Shown here: piece by piece, positions 15,273 through 24,976 of the stretch
How the letters are laid out: every line of letters begins with the position of its first letter
How positions within the stretch are numbered: the stretch's first letter is position 1
Program-made: the position numbers and the translations under genes
Notes under the pieces: generated by a model
Told to the model about the DNA's origin: nothing
What the model saw: the letters and a program-made list of their open reading frames with translations, nothing else
The model's database searches: none
Assembly (NCBI GenBank): GCA_947581635.1
Contig: CANPVE010000018.1
Coordinates: forward strand, 1 to 40,219
Origin: an uncultured Clostridia bacterium
GTDB taxonomy: Bacteria; Bacillota; Clostridia; Oscillospirales; Acutalibacteraceae
Direction: 5' to 3'
DNA length: 40,219 nucleotides

Positions 15273-17483
15273 CTACTGCGCCGCATTGAGTTTTTCCAGA
15301 AGTTCCTCATCGGTATAACAGATTCCCGACATTCTATCTGTACACCAATCCTTCAAAAATTCGCGAATCTCCTCGTCATTGCCCTCGTTTTCCATGTATA
15401 TCAGTCTATTCGCCACCCTGCTGTCTTTTAAAACTTTCTCCTTGAGTAAATCCATTTCATGCAAGCGTACCTCCTGATCTCCCTGTGCCAAAGACGGATC
15501 TCTAATGGCATCCGCACAATGTTCATTATACCAATACATCATGTAGACTTTAATAAAATAATCTGATGATTCGTTGTCGAACGGTTGTATTTTAGACAAT
15601 TGATAATTTATGAGTGTATCTAAATTGACAATCGAGCCTAAATCATCATACACAGTTCTGATATAACTGATTAATCCCGCATTCGAATAGTATGCTATAT
15701 AGGTATTATCTAAATAGAATCCTTCGGTTTGATAATAATCCCCGCTAAAACTCGTAGGAAGGACTACAATAGTATCCGCTTTTGACTCAATCGATGCGGC
15801 GGCTTCATCAATTCCAAAAAAAGCAAAGAAATCTTTCATAGAGACGCTTGACGCACGGAAAGTTTCTATCTGCATATCCAGCTCCGATTCAACGGACGCC
15901 GGGTAATACACCGTAACGTCGCCAATCTGCTTTTTTGATTGCAGTCCATACGCCACAACAGTTACCCCGGTATCGGAACATCCCTGATAAACGCCCTTGG
16001 CGGTCTGTTCCAGATTCGTATAAACGACATAATCGCTGTCAAAATAAAGCGTATATTGTACATCATCTTCAATTTTTTGCTCAGATGCATAAAGCTTTAA
16101 CATGGAAACTACACTACTGTTCTCTGATAACTCCGTAATGCCTATTCTCGGCAGCCATGGAAAATCCGATGTTAAACTGACAACATATTTGTTTCCCGGT
16201 TCTGTAGGCGACGATAAACCTGAATAGACAAATTTGATTTTTACCGTATCACCTTCTGCAATGCCCTTCGGCATTTTCACACTGAGATAATTGTTGTTTC
16301 TCACAAAATCACTTTTTTTACCGTTGACACTGATATTTTTGATGTCATAATTGTGGTACAGTGTAAACGACTGCCAGTCAAACGCTTCTTTCGCCACGGC
16401 CTCAAGTTCCGCCTCGACGCCAAGCATCACCGAGCCCGGAGTAAGCTTGACTTTCCACGAAGAGGGAACTAAATGGCGCTCCATGTCCATACCACTGTAT
16501 GGAATGTCTTTTTCTCTCAATAAACCCTCATTATCGTAGTATGTTTCCAAAATTTCTTCATCGTAATTTAAGTTGCTCTTATAACCGTAACCATAATTAA
16601 CAAAAAAAGTATAAGTAAATGGGTTGTAGGATAAACACAATCCGCCTATATACACAGCAAGGAACAGACCGGTAACTACAAAATGACGCCTACGGCTAAA
16701 ATGCCTGTCTGAATAAACAGCAACGCAATATGACACCGCCAATATCGCCACTGTGATCATATAAATCCAGAACGGCAATTCAATGGGATGACCGTACACC
16801 TCGGAAATGTTTGTATTAAAGGATCCCATATTAAACATACTTAGCACATATTCCCATAAACGCGAATTCGAGTTAAAGGCAATAAAAACATAAGAACTCG
16901 CATGAGTAAAAATCGGGCTAAAAACAAACGTGACCAAAAGCCATACGGCATATTTTAATTGAGATTTCACCTGATACCCAATCGCGATACCGACCAAAGC
17001 AAAAATAAACGAAGGGAAAAATATCCTGAGAAATAAAAACTGGAGACAGTTAATGACCACGCACAATGCGCTCGCCTTTAAAATAGAGCTTATTACAACA
17101 ACAAAAGAGATAATTACATAGCAAACTGAAGCAAAAACAGCGGCAGTCAGTATTTTGGCCGCAACCTTCAGGTGTTTCGCCATATTAAACGACATCATCA
17201 CATCAAAATAACTGCAATTATGCTCCATACCGCCAATGTATATGCCGACGGCCCCCGACAGCGCCATTACAAGAACCTGAATATATTCTGCGGTATATAC
17301 GCTATGTTGTATGTCCGGCGCTCTGCCCGTAATAAGAAAAAAATGCAGGGAAACCAGCAGGTATAAGATCAGCGCGCAAAAAAATGATTTTTTTCGCACA
17401 AATCCAAGCCATTCGATTTTCAGACAGCTGATAAACTGTTCGCCATAATTCGTATTGTTCTCCTTCAAATTTTGTTTACTCAT
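15273..17483 (-). CDS. large ABC permease with peptidase-M1-like extracellular region
   Basis: 736 residues; ATG at 17483 with GAGGGAACA upstream. Residues 1-290 carry about seven hydrophobic segments (ABC-2 permease half: SFFCALILYLLVSLHFFLI, VQVLVMALSGAVGIYIGG, ...). From about 300 the protein is soluble and rich in beta strands (AEGDTVKIKFVYSGL, TPGSVMLGVEAELEAVA), followed by a helical part, the layout of an M1 aminopeptidase N-terminal beta domain plus catalytic-like domain. I see no HExxH zinc motif, so it is probably not an active peptidase. Similar permease-M1 fusions occur in ABC systems of Clostridia. First gene of a three-gene exporter; substrate unknown. Confidence 0.75.
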   Translation of the reverse strand: MSKQNLKENNTNYGEQFISCLKIEWLGFVRKKSFFCALILYLLVSLHFFLITGRAPDIQHSVYTAEYIQVLVMALSGAVGIYIGGMEHNCSYFDVMMSFNMAKHLKVAAKILTAAVFASVCYVIISFVVVISSILKASALCVVINCLQFLFLRIFFPSFIFALVGIAIGYQVKSQLKYAVWLLVTFVFSPIFTHASSYVFIAFNSNSRLWEYVLSMFNMGSFNTNISEVYGHPIELPFWIYMITVAILAVSYCVAVYSDRHFSRRRHFVVTGLFLAVYIGGLCLSYNPFTYTFFVNYGYGYKSNLNYDEEILETYYDNEGLLREKDIPYSGMDMERHLVPSSWKVKLTPGSVMLGVEAELEAVAKEAFDWQSFTLYHNYDIKNISVNGKKSDFVRNNNYLSVKMPKGIAEGDTVKIKFVYSGLSSPTEPGNKYVVSLTSDFPWLPRIGITELSENSSVVSMLKLYASEQKIEDDVQYTLYFDSDYVVYTNLEQTAKGVYQGCSDTGVTVVAYGLQSKKQIGDVTVYYPASVESELDMQIETFRASSVSMKDFFAFFGIDEAAASIESKADTIVVLPTSFSGDYYQTEGFYLDNTYIAYYSNAGLISYIRTVYDDLGSIVNLDTLINYQLSKIQPFDNESSDYFIKVYMMYWYNEHCADAIRDPSLAQGDQEVRLHEMDLLKEKVLKDSRVANRLIYMENEGNDEEIREFLKDWCTDRMSGICYTDEELLEKLNAAQ

Positions 17484-18109
17484 AATTGTTCCCTCATAAT
17501 GATGATTTTTGTCCGTTAATGTATAATTTCAATGTTATCCTATGAATTTAATCTAACAGATAACTTCAAAAAGCGAAGAATATGCCCAATATAATGTTTT
17601 TATCATAGATTCTACACTGTTAAAATCAACTTTATAATTATATTAGCTTAGCTCAAATCTTATATTAGATTAAATCCACTTATCCTAAAATTATGCTTTA
17701 AATTCTATCTTCATTTTCATGAATATTATATAACTGATAAACATAATTGTCAATATTTTCTTAACCAATATTTAGAAAAAAGCATCACAATTAACTACCG
17801 ACTTGAGAGAACAAAAAATAAAATTCCTCTTTTTATTAAACTTTCCCCCTTTTTTCCATTGCAAAAAAAGGTAAATTTAATACAAATACAATGTAAACGA
17901 TTCTCAGATATCATTATATAAAATATTATTAGTTAATTTTTACATATCTTAACTATATATTATGACCATTTTTTCGGTTTTGAATATTGATTTTTAAAGG
18001 TAATAATGGTAATATTTTGTCACACATAAAACTATTTAAATCCAAAAAACACAGGGCGGGCAGCTCATTGCTGCATATCTGTTGAGAGAAAATATCCGTA
18101 GGTGACAGA
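17484..18109. other. AT-rich 626-bp gap between divergent exporters
   Basis: Very AT-rich with poly-T/poly-A tracts. It holds the start regions of both divergent exporter operons but no consensus promoter that I can place with confidence. I see no peptide gene with a good ribosome binding site. The last 90 bases are in frame with the downstream permease (HIKLFKSKKHRAGS...) but are interrupted by TGA. Confidence 0.5.
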
Positions 18110-19084
18110 ATGAAACTGATTTTTCGCATATTTCCGATTATTGCCATGATTGGCATTGTGTTTTGCTGCGTTGCCGCAGTGACCGATTATGAAAGACAAG
18201 AACTTATTTCAAATGATTTTTTCTCTGAAAATGGAATTGAATTTACCACACTCGAAATGGATACAGAGAAAAAACTTAAAGATATATACACACATATCAA
18301 TAACTTTGAGCTTAGGACGCCACGCAACGCGGACGACGATTCGGAAAACTGTTATTTTGCCGTTCTCGCCAAGGATTTTAAACCTGAATTCCGCATGAAA
18401 AACGGCAGATATTTTAATTCTACGGATTTTTTCACAGAAAGTCGGGTCGCTGTGGTAGGTGCGGACGCGGCGGAAACATCCGTCTTTAAAAAAAGCGACG
18501 GTAAGAGCTATATAAACATTTTTGAGAAGGATTATCTTGTGATCGGCACGATTAAGCAATATGAAAACGCTGATATTAACACATCGGTATTCTATAATAT
18601 CGATAGCCTTCCAGTTTACAGCGGCAATCTTGTTATAGATTCGGACAACCACCAGGATATTCTTCTTGCTGAGCAGAAGTTGTCTGCCGCCGGATTAATC
18701 AACGGCTATTCGGAGAGAGCTACGATGGATCGCCTTACAAATCTCAGCGGCAGATTGAAAAAAATTATGCTTTTCTCGTCTGCCGCAGCACTTGTACTTA
18801 GTTTGCTTAGAGCGTTTATTGCATTTCTCAACGAACGAGACGCAGCGTCTGTTAGGCATCTCTTTGGTATGCCAACGATTGTGATTGTAAGGACGGCGGT
18901 TCTCAGATCCACCGTTGAACTGGCGCTGTGTTTCGCGGCTCTTTTGGTTGTCAGCGTTGTAACAGAGCATTTGGGGTCGATACCGCTGACGCTATTATAC
19001 CTTTGCCCGGGTATAATTTTTTCTCTCGCAGGTGAAGCGCTGCTTGTCTTTGAATATTTATCCAAAAAGCAAAAAATATCTTGA
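18110..19084 (+). CDS. MacB/FtsX-type permease
   Basis: 324 residues; ATG at 18110 with TAGGTGAC upstream. One TM near the N-terminus (RIFPIIAMIGIVFCCVAAV), an extracytoplasmic domain of about 190 residues, then three TM segments (IMLFSSAAALVLSLLRAFIAFL, TVELALCFAALLVVSVV, LTLLYLCPGIIFSLAGEALLVF): the FtsX plan of four TM. It lies 13 bases before a second permease and with the ATPase at 20332 forms a heteromeric MacB-like exporter or mechanotransmission complex. Confidence 0.75.
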   Translation: MKLIFRIFPIIAMIGIVFCCVAAVTDYERQELISNDFFSENGIEFTTLEMDTEKKLKDIYTHINNFELRTPRNADDDSENCYFAVLAKDFKPEFRMKNGRYFNSTDFFTESRVAVVGADAAETSVFKKSDGKSYINIFEKDYLVIGTIKQYENADINTSVFYNIDSLPVYSGNLVIDSDNHQDILLAEQKLSAAGLINGYSERATMDRLTNLSGRLKKIMLFSSAAALVLSLLRAFIAFLNERDAASVRHLFGMPTIVIVRTAVLRSTVELALCFAALLVVSVVTEHLGSIPLTLLYLCPGIIFSLAGEALLVFEYLSKKQKIS

Positions 19085-19097
19085 AAGGAGCTAATTT

Positions 19098-20342
19098 ATG
19101 AGAAGATACATTAGGGAGATTGATCTGAGGTTTGCCCTTCTCAATCTGCTGTTTGTTGTCATTACAGTACTCACAGTGTGTTTTGCTTCTTACTCGCAGA
19201 GACAGTACGACGTGAGGGTGGCAGAATACAGTAAAGCCGCCGGCTCGCTCGTGAATCAGCTGGAATTTACAGATCACGATTTTTATGACACGAACAATGT
19301 GTTTGACATTCCTGTTGAAAGCTATCTTTCAATGTACAACCAGATTACCTCCTGTCGTTCCTTTGAGTTGTATGAGATAAAACATCAACCCATCGACATC
19401 AACTATCAAACGGAGGCGGAGCATTCCCGTTTTTCAAAAATCCTTGGCACATCGGAAACATTTGAATCTGAAGATGGCACCATGTATTTTTGTGCCGATT
19501 GTACTCAAATGAGCCAAAACTGCTTTGACACCTACCCCATTCGTATATCCGAAGGTCGCGCTTTTGAGGAAGATGATTTTGTTCTTAACCCCGACGCTCC
19601 CCTTCCCGTATTGCTTGGCAGCGACTTTGCGGACGATTTTTCAGTTGGGGACAGTTTTAATGGCTGTTATTTAGATTATGAAACAGAGTTTGAGGTAGTC
19701 GGTTTTTTTACGTCGGACAGTTACTACGTAGTCGGCGAATATCCGAAATATCTTAACCGCACTATCATTATTCCGTTTGTCTCTGTTTTGCCTGAAGATA
19801 TCGATAATTTTAGAGATTTTGCATTTTTGCAATATACCTCCAAGGTTACAAACTACATTCATTTGCGCGAAGGTTACAGTATGAATGATGTTTATCAAGA
19901 AACCGAAAAGATAGCAAATTCCTATGGACTGGAGCAGTTTGATTATTACGGTATAATGATCAATGCCAAATTAGGTTCCATCGAAACGGACATTGATATG
20001 GTGGGCTTTTTACCCGGATTGTTGCGAAAGATTGCGTGTTTCCTGTTTGCAGCCTTTGCCGCAGTCAATTTCGAGCTGCTGCACAGCCGCAGAAGAACAG
20101 TTGCCGCAAGGCTTATTTGCGGAGTCAAACACAGTACTGTAATATGGCAATGGCTAACTGAAAATCTTGTTTATACTCTGTTGGCGCTTGCGGTTGCAAC
20201 AGCGATAGGACTGCCGCCTTCTCCAAGCGATCTTATGCTCTTTGCGATCATGCCTGCCATTGCATTGGTCGTGTCGCTTATAGTTCTTTCACAACGAAGC
20301 ATAAATAAAATTTTAACGGAGGAAGCTAAAAATGTTGGTTGA
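19098..20342 (+). CDS. MacB/FtsX-type permease
   Basis: 414 residues; ATG at 19098 with GAAAGGAG. N-terminal TM (ALLNLLFVVITVLTVCFASY), a large extracytoplasmic domain of about 270 residues, and three C-terminal TM segments (FLPGLLRKIACFLFAAFAAV, LVYTLLALAVATAIGL, LFAIMPAIALVVSLIVL). Paralogue-like partner of the permease at 18110. Its end overlaps the ATPase start by 11 bases. Function: export or membrane-stress system, substrate unknown. Confidence 0.8.
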   Translation: MRRYIREIDLRFALLNLLFVVITVLTVCFASYSQRQYDVRVAEYSKAAGSLVNQLEFTDHDFYDTNNVFDIPVESYLSMYNQITSCRSFELYEIKHQPIDINYQTEAEHSRFSKILGTSETFESEDGTMYFCADCTQMSQNCFDTYPIRISEGRAFEEDDFVLNPDAPLPVLLGSDFADDFSVGDSFNGCYLDYETEFEVVGFFTSDSYYVVGEYPKYLNRTIIIPFVSVLPEDIDNFRDFAFLQYTSKVTNYIHLREGYSMNDVYQETEKIANSYGLEQFDYYGIMINAKLGSIETDIDMVGFLPGLLRKIACFLFAAFAAVNFELLHSRRRTVAARLICGVKHSTVIWQWLTENLVYTLLALAVATAIGLPPSPSDLMLFAIMPAIALVVSLIVLSQRSINKILTEEAKNVG

Positions 20343-21009
20343 GCTAAAAAAAGCCTCAAGATCCTTTTCCAATTTCGGCAGAGAAAAGGTGCTGTTTTCA
20401 AATGCGGATCTTTCCCTCAAAGCAGGTGAAATAGTTGCTGTAACCGGTGCGAGCGGCAACGGAAAGAGCACGTTGCTCAATATTCTCGCCGGATTTGAAA
20501 CACTTGACGAGGGCAGTTACTTCTATCAAAAAGAAGATGTCACCAATAATCGCCGACGCATTGGCGAACTGCGCCGAACAGATATGTCAATCATTCCCCA
20601 GGGATTGTTGCTGATAGAGCAGCTGACGGCATTTGAGAATATTGAGGTTGCCACGGAGGCCAAAAAAATAAATATTTCCCGTGAAACCGTTGAAGAATAT
20701 GCGAGAGAACTCGAGATAGAGCCTTTGCTCGACATAAAAGTTAAAAAACTCTCCCTCGGAGAGCGTCAGCGCATAGCAATTGTTCGTGCGCTTGTTTGCT
20801 CGGGTAATCTGGTACTTGCGGACGAGCCAACGAGTGCGCTCAATCATGATTTAGCCCTTAAGGCAATAGAGCTTTTTCGCCGCCGTGCCGACAGTGGAAC
20901 CGCATTTTTGATGATTACACACGATCTGTCTCTGCTTGACGCAGCAGACACAGTATATTCACTTGACGGCGGAAGGCTCGAAAAAACAAAAAAACAACAA
21001 ATCAGTTAA
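20332..21009 (+). CDS. ABC transporter ATP-binding protein (MacB/LolD type)
   Basis: 225 residues; ATG at 20332 with GGAGGAAGC upstream. Walker A GASGNGKST (39-47), Q-loop SIIPQG, signature LSLGERQR (140-147), Walker B LVLADEP (160-166), switch His MITHDLSL. The ADEPTSAL variant is usual in LolD/MacB. A-loop: aromatic F12/F15 region. Energises the two preceding permeases, with which it overlaps. Confidence 0.92.
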   Translation: MLVELKKASRSFSNFGREKVLFSNADLSLKAGEIVAVTGASGNGKSTLLNILAGFETLDEGSYFYQKEDVTNNRRRIGELRRTDMSIIPQGLLLIEQLTAFENIEVATEAKKINISRETVEEYARELEIEPLLDIKVKKLSLGERQRIAIVRALVCSGNLVLADEPTSALNHDLALKAIELFRRRADSGTAFLMITHDLSLLDAADTVYSLDGGRLEKTKKQQIS

Positions 21010-21047
21010 AGATAATCTGAAACATGATAACGATAAGATAATACAGC

Positions 21048-21094
21048 AACGCACCACGTATTGATTATTGATTAATGACATCGCGTGGTGCGTT
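21048..21094 (+). terminator. terminator of the MacB-like operon
   Basis: AACGCACCACG (21048-21058) pairs with CGTGGTGCGTT (21084-21094), 38 bases after the ATPase stop; the T-tail is short. Confidence 0.65.
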
Positions 21095-21107
21095 TCAATT
21101 TGCACAC

Positions 21108-21145
21108 AAAAAGGGCCGCCCGGCAAGACGCCAAGCGACCCTTTT
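21108..21145 (-). terminator. terminator of tRNA-Val
   Basis: Minus strand: AAAAGGGTCGC ... GCGGCCCTTTTTGTG, downstream of the tRNA 3' end. Confidence 0.65.
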
Positions 21146-21218
21146 CCCTATTCGCGCTACAAACAAATCTCTAAAATCAACAATCCATTGACAATAGCTA
21201 TTTGTATGTCGCATATCG

Positions 21219-21294
21219 TGGTGGACGTTAACGGATTCGAACCGCTGACCACCTGCACGTCAAGCAGGTGCTCTACCAGCTGAGCTAAACGTCC
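21219..21294 (-). tRNA. tRNA-Val(GAC)
   Basis: Minus strand cloverleaf: acceptor GGACGTT/AACGTCC, D-arm TAGCTCAGCTGGTAGAGCA, anticodon stem CCTGC/GCAGG around loop TTGACGT (anticodon GAC), T-arm with GTTCGAATC, discriminator A and encoded CCA (21219-21221). 76 bases, complete. Confidence 0.95.
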
Positions 21295-21340
21295 GTAACT
21301 CTTAATCACACGACACACACTCTCTCTCGAGTGCTGTATA

Positions 21341-21369
21341 ATTATATACTAGAGTTCTGAATTTGTCAA
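21341..21369 (-). promoter_or_regulatory. consensus promoter of tRNA-Val
   Basis: Minus strand: TTGACA (21364-21369), 17-base spacer, TATAAT (21341-21346), about 47 bases before the tRNA. Confidence 0.88.
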
Positions 21370-21480
21370 GTACTTTTTTAATTTTTTATTTTTATCTTTA
21401 AAATTTAAAAACCAATAAAAATAAAGAATTTATAAATTGTGTGTGTTAAAAACAACTACGTACACCAAAGTAATAAGCAA

Positions 21481-21524
21481 CCGAAAATTCCCCAATGTGT
21501 AAATCCGAAATTAGGGATTTTCGG
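21481..21524 (-). terminator. probable queA terminator
   Basis: CCGAAAATTCCCC (21481-21493) pairs with GGGATTTTCGG (21514-21524), 17 bases after the queA stop. The T-tail on the minus strand is weak. Confidence 0.55.
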
Positions 21525-21541
21525 CTGCCTTATCATCGACA

Positions 21542-22576
21542 TTAAATGCGGTCCAGAATGAGCATTGCATCTCCGAATGAGAAGAATCTGTATTTCTCGC
21601 GAACAGCTATTTTGTATGCATTCATTACATTATCAAAACCGGCGAAGGCCGATACAAGCATTATAAGCGTACTCTCGGGAAGGTGGAAATTCGTGATAAG
21701 TCCGTCTATCACCTTGAATTGGTAGCCGGGATAGATGAATATTTGGGTCCAGCCGTCAGAAGGCTGAACCTTTCCGTCAATCACCGGGCATGATTCCAAC
21801 GTACGACAGCTAGTAGTACCAACCGAAACGATGCGTCCGCCGTGCGAGTGAGTTTCGTTGATTAAATCCGCCGTTTCCTTTGACAGACAATAATGCTCAG
21901 AGTGCATAACGTGATTGTTTACGTCATTGACTTTTACCGGACGAAAAGTTCCCAATCCAACGTGCAGTGTCACATAGCCTATTTTAACACCCTTGGCCTG
22001 AATCCTGTCGAGAAGTTCATTTGTAAAATGCAGTCCTGCGGTGGGCGCCGCAGCAGAACCGAGTTCGCGCGAATATACCGTCTGATAGCGCTCCTTGTCC
22101 TCCAGCTTTTCGGTAATGTAAGGCGGAAGGGGCATTTGACCTATTCGGTCAAGCACAGAAAAGAATTCGTCTTCACACTCAAAACGCACAATTCTGTTGC
22201 CGTCCTCAAGCACATCGACAACTTCGCCCGTCATGACACCATCGCCGAACACGAAACGTGTTCCTGCTTTGGCCCGCTTTCCGGGCTTGGTGAGGCACTC
22301 CCAAACCTTTTGCTCCTTCTGTGTGAGCAGGAGAAATTCATTGACCGACTCTCCCCCTTCCTTCACTCCGAATATACGGGCGGGAAGTACACGGGAATCG
22401 TTGAGTATAAGGCAGTCTCCCGGCGAAAGATAGTCTACCACGTCACGAAATCGTCTGTGTTCAAGCTGGCCGCTCTTTCTGTTCATCACCATAAGGCGTG
22501 AGGAATCACGCGGTTCGATTGGATGCTGTGCGATAAGCTCCTGAGGCAGATCGTAGTAAAAATCAGATGTTTTCAT
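21542..22576 (-). CDS. queA: S-adenosylmethionine:tRNA ribosyltransferase-isomerase
   Basis: 344 residues, full family length. Transfers and isomerises the ribosyl part of SAM onto 7-aminomethyl-7-deazaguanine at the wobble position of GUN tRNAs, giving epoxyqueuosine. Diagnostic segments: [23 protein letters not shown] at the N-terminus, [36 protein letters not shown] and [17 protein letters not shown]. Cytoplasmic. ATG at 22576; upstream 40 bases hold the end of the small membrane protein, so both may be co-transcribed. The matching tgt gene is at 28028. Confidence 0.97.
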   Translation of the reverse strand: MKTSDFYYDLPQELIAQHPIEPRDSSRLMVMNRKSGQLEHRRFRDVVDYLSPGDCLILNDSRVLPARIFGVKEGGESVNEFLLLTQKEQKVWECLTKPGKRAKAGTRFVFGDGVMTGEVVDVLEDGNRIVRFECEDEFFSVLDRIGQMPLPPYITEKLEDKERYQTVYSRELGSAAAPTAGLHFTNELLDRIQAKGVKIGYVTLHVGLGTFRPVKVNDVNNHVMHSEHYCLSKETADLINETHSHGGRIVSVGTTSCRTLESCPVIDGKVQPSDGWTQIFIYPGYQFKVIDGLITNFHLPESTLIMLVSAFAGFDNVMNAYKIAVREKYRFFSFGDAMLILDRI

Positions 22577-22617
22577 TTTGTCATTCCTTGCATAGTATGA
22601 TAATGGGTTGACGACTC

Positions 22618-23007
22618 TCAGCTCTTCTTTTTAGTCGCGGAATCTTTTATAGATGAAATTTTGTCCTCCGCCAGTTTTATGAATTTTTCATAATATGACG
22701 TGATAGATTCCTTTTGTGAACGAAGTACCTCGTGGATCGTTTTGTTAAATTCGCTTTGACTGAGCTGCTTCGCCAACTTTGAAAGCTCACTGCGCGTATT
22801 GGTAAGACTTGTAAGCAGATAGAACACTATTGCCAAAATTCCCACTATTTTCAGCATATAATTTGAGCGAACAAAGCCGAATATCAGAAACAACACACCT
22901 GCAATACCTGCGAGAGAATTGTATATCAGGCTTCGTGCCACCCCTGACATAACTATTTGAATAGGAAATTTTCTATCTGATTTCTTGGTTTGTCTCAAAA
23001 AAATCAC
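22618..23007 (-). CDS. small membrane protein with C-terminal coiled coil
   Basis: 129 residues from a GTG at 23007 (GGAAAG just upstream); a TTG three codons later is an alternative. Two TM segments ([34 protein letters not shown]) make a hairpin, followed by a charged helical tail ([16 protein letters not shown] ... [19 protein letters not shown]), probably cytoplasmic. No family recognised. Only 41 bases before queA in the same direction. Confidence 0.65.
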   Translation of the reverse strand: MIFLRQTKKSDRKFPIQIVMSGVARSLIYNSLAGIAGVLFLIFGFVRSNYMLKIVGILAIVFYLLTSLTNTRSELSKLAKQLSQSEFNKTIHEVLRSQKESITSYYEKFIKLAEDKISSIKDSATKKKS

Positions 23008-23094
23008 TCACTTTCCGAGCACATTAAAAATAATTTCAAGTAATTGATATTATAAGTATTTTTTTACTTCTGTCAAGAATCAGTCACGGCAACA

Positions 23095-23200
23095 GCAATT
23101 ACTTTTTTGCAATCGAAAAAAATGGGAAAAGTCTGTCAAAAATGGTTTACTTGCTTTATATTCTTAAAACCACTTTTAGTTTTGCCGCATTTTGCACGCT
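23095..23200. repeat. dispersed intergenic repeat, copy A
   Basis: Matches 27672-27776 in the same orientation, best at both ends (TTACTTTTT.GCA.TC, AAAAAA.GG, AATGGTT.ACTT; then GCATTTTGC.CGCT), with nearly the same spacing. The remaining sequence to 23397 shows no gene that I can support. Confidence 0.55.
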
Positions 23201-23397
23201 CAACTTGCAACTCTGCTTGTTAGGCTCCACCCCACCCTACGCAATAGCGTCGCTAATCATGAGTGCTCGTCATTCATGGTGTTGACCCTGCCTGGAGAAT
23301 CTGCAATAAATATGAACGTATTTATTGCTCAATCCTTGGATTACCCTCTTTGCTAATTATTTTAAATGCTGCTGCCCCGAGAATCAGTTGAAACCAC

Positions 23398-23425
23398 TTG
23401 ACATTTCGCAATTATGCGCTATAAT
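23398..23425 (+). promoter_or_regulatory. promoter of the asd leader
   Basis: TTGACA (23398-23403), 16-base spacer, TATAAT (23420-23425); transcription would begin about 20 bases before the riboswitch. Confidence 0.85.
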
Positions 23426-23456
23426 AAGGACAGTGGTAATTAAAAAACAGAATTTT

Positions 23457-23742
23457 GATAGAGGTGCGGCATCAAAAGAGTAACACCGTTCGAGGCAGCC
23501 ATTGCCGTTGGGAGGTCGGTGCGAAAGGTTGTGCCGCCGAAGGATCCGCTCGGTTTATGGCGCGGCGGATATCTGGGCGTGCGGTCAACAACCGCATGAC
23601 TGTCATCATGCGTGATGGAGTGCTATCGTAGCTTCAAGTCGGCTTGCCGGGGATTTGTTTCTTTAATGAGCGTAATCATCAGAACCCACCGGCGGTTATA
23701 TTATAGCGCATAGATGACCGGTAATCAACCGGTTTTTTTGTT
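23457..23742 (+). ncRNA. lysine riboswitch with terminator
   Basis: Aptamer 23457-23627: P1 GATAG (23457-23461) with CTATC (23623-23627), conserved AGAGGTGCGG, AAAAGAGTA, a GCCGCCGAAGG core, and the final arm ending in GGAGTGCTATCG, all in L-box order. The expression platform has a terminator ACCGGT/ACCGGT (23717-23733) plus T7, and a competing GCCGG (23646-23650) / CCGGC (23689-23693) pair. Lysine binding should stop transcription before asd. Confidence 0.9.
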
Positions 23743-23781
23743 ATCAGTTAAAAATATTTTCTTTTTGGAGGTCTATGTTGT

Positions 23782-24864
23782 ATGAAGCAGTCATATAAGG
23801 TAGGTATAATCGGCGCAACAGGTATGGTGGGTCAGAGGTTTGCAACCCTGCTCTCGGGTCATCCGTGGTTTAAGGTTGTGGCTCTCGCCGCCAGCGCACG
23901 TTCTGCGGGCCAGACGTATAAAGAGGCCGCAGGTTCCCGCTGGAAACTCACAACGCCCATGCCTGCCGAAATGGAGGACATGGTTATCATGGACGCTGAA
24001 GCTGATATCGAAAAAATCGCATCGATGGTAGATTTTGTGTTCTGTGCAGTCGATATGAAAAAAGATGAGATAAGAGCTCTTGAAGAAAAATACGCAAAGC
24101 ACGAGTGTCCCGTCATGTCCAACAACAGTGCTCACCGCTTTACAGAGGACGTTCCCATGATAATTCCCGAAATCAACGCGGATCATTCTCAGATAATCGA
24201 GACACAACGTAAGCGTTTGGGCACCAAGCGCGGCTTCATCTCGGTAAAATCAAACTGTTCCATACAGAGCTATGTTCCCGCTCTCACTCCTCTGCTTGAG
24301 TATGGCGTTAAGGACGTTCTTGCCTGCACATATCAGGCAATATCTGGCGCAGGCAAAAATTTCGAGACATGGCCCGAGATGGTTGACAACCTTATTCCCT
24401 TTATCGGCGGCGAGGAGGAGAAATCCGAGAAGGAGCCACTTAAGGTGTGGGGAAAGTATGAGAATGGTAAAATCATTCTGCGCGACGATATCAGAATCAC
24501 AACTCAGTGCCTGCGCGTACCGGTTTCCGACGGCCACACGGCGGCTGTGTTCGTGAGATTTGAGAATAAACCCTCCATTGAGGAGATCAAGCGCAAGTGG
24601 GCCGAATTCTCGGGAGAACCTCAGAGACTGAATCTTCCCAGCGCTCCCAAACAGTTTATACACTATTTCGAGGAGGATAACAGACCGCAAGCCAAGCTCG
24701 ACAGAAATATCGAGGGCGGCATGGCCGTTTCATGCGGCCGTTTGCGTGAGGATACGCAGTACGATTACAAGTTCGTCAGCCTTTCGCACAACACACTGCG
24801 CGGCGCGGCAGGCGGAGCTGTTCTCATGGCAGAATTGCTCTGCGCACAGGGTTGGATGGACTAA
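23782..24864 (+). CDS. asd: aspartate-semialdehyde dehydrogenase
   Basis: 360 residues; ATG at 23782 with TGGAGG ten bases upstream. NADP-dependent reduction of aspartyl phosphate to aspartate semialdehyde, branch point to lysine/DAP, threonine and methionine. N-terminal Rossmann loop GIIGATGMVGQRF, catalytic Cys159 in SVKSNCSIQ, and C-terminal LSHNTLRGAAGG. Sequence type is that of archaea/fungi (LysY/Asd2-like), not the E. coli type. It is controlled by the lysine riboswitch in front of it, and is followed by dapA after 112 bases. Confidence 0.96.
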   Translation: MKQSYKVGIIGATGMVGQRFATLLSGHPWFKVVALAASARSAGQTYKEAAGSRWKLTTPMPAEMEDMVIMDAEADIEKIASMVDFVFCAVDMKKDEIRALEEKYAKHECPVMSNNSAHRFTEDVPMIIPEINADHSQIIETQRKRLGTKRGFISVKSNCSIQSYVPALTPLLEYGVKDVLACTYQAISGAGKNFETWPEMVDNLIPFIGGEEEKSEKEPLKVWGKYENGKIILRDDIRITTQCLRVPVSDGHTAAVFVRFENKPSIEEIKRKWAEFSGEPQRLNLPSAPKQFIHYFEEDNRPQAKLDRNIEGGMAVSCGRLREDTQYDYKFVSLSHNTLRGAAGGAVLMAELLCAQGWMD

Positions 24865-24976
24865 ATGTTCAGCTCAATAAAATTGCGGCTTGAAATTTAA
24901 ACGAGCTATTTTTTACAAATTTCAACTACACTACGTATAGAAAAACCAAAATATAATAGAGAAAGAAGGAATTCGC

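Noticed and set aside
17484..18109. Bacteriocin or signal-peptide gene between the divergent exporters
   Set aside because: No small frame with a ribosome binding site and leader-like sequence is visible; the region is mainly A/T tracts.
21893..22501. Open frame opposite queA
   Set aside because: Shadow of queA, which is full length with all family motifs.
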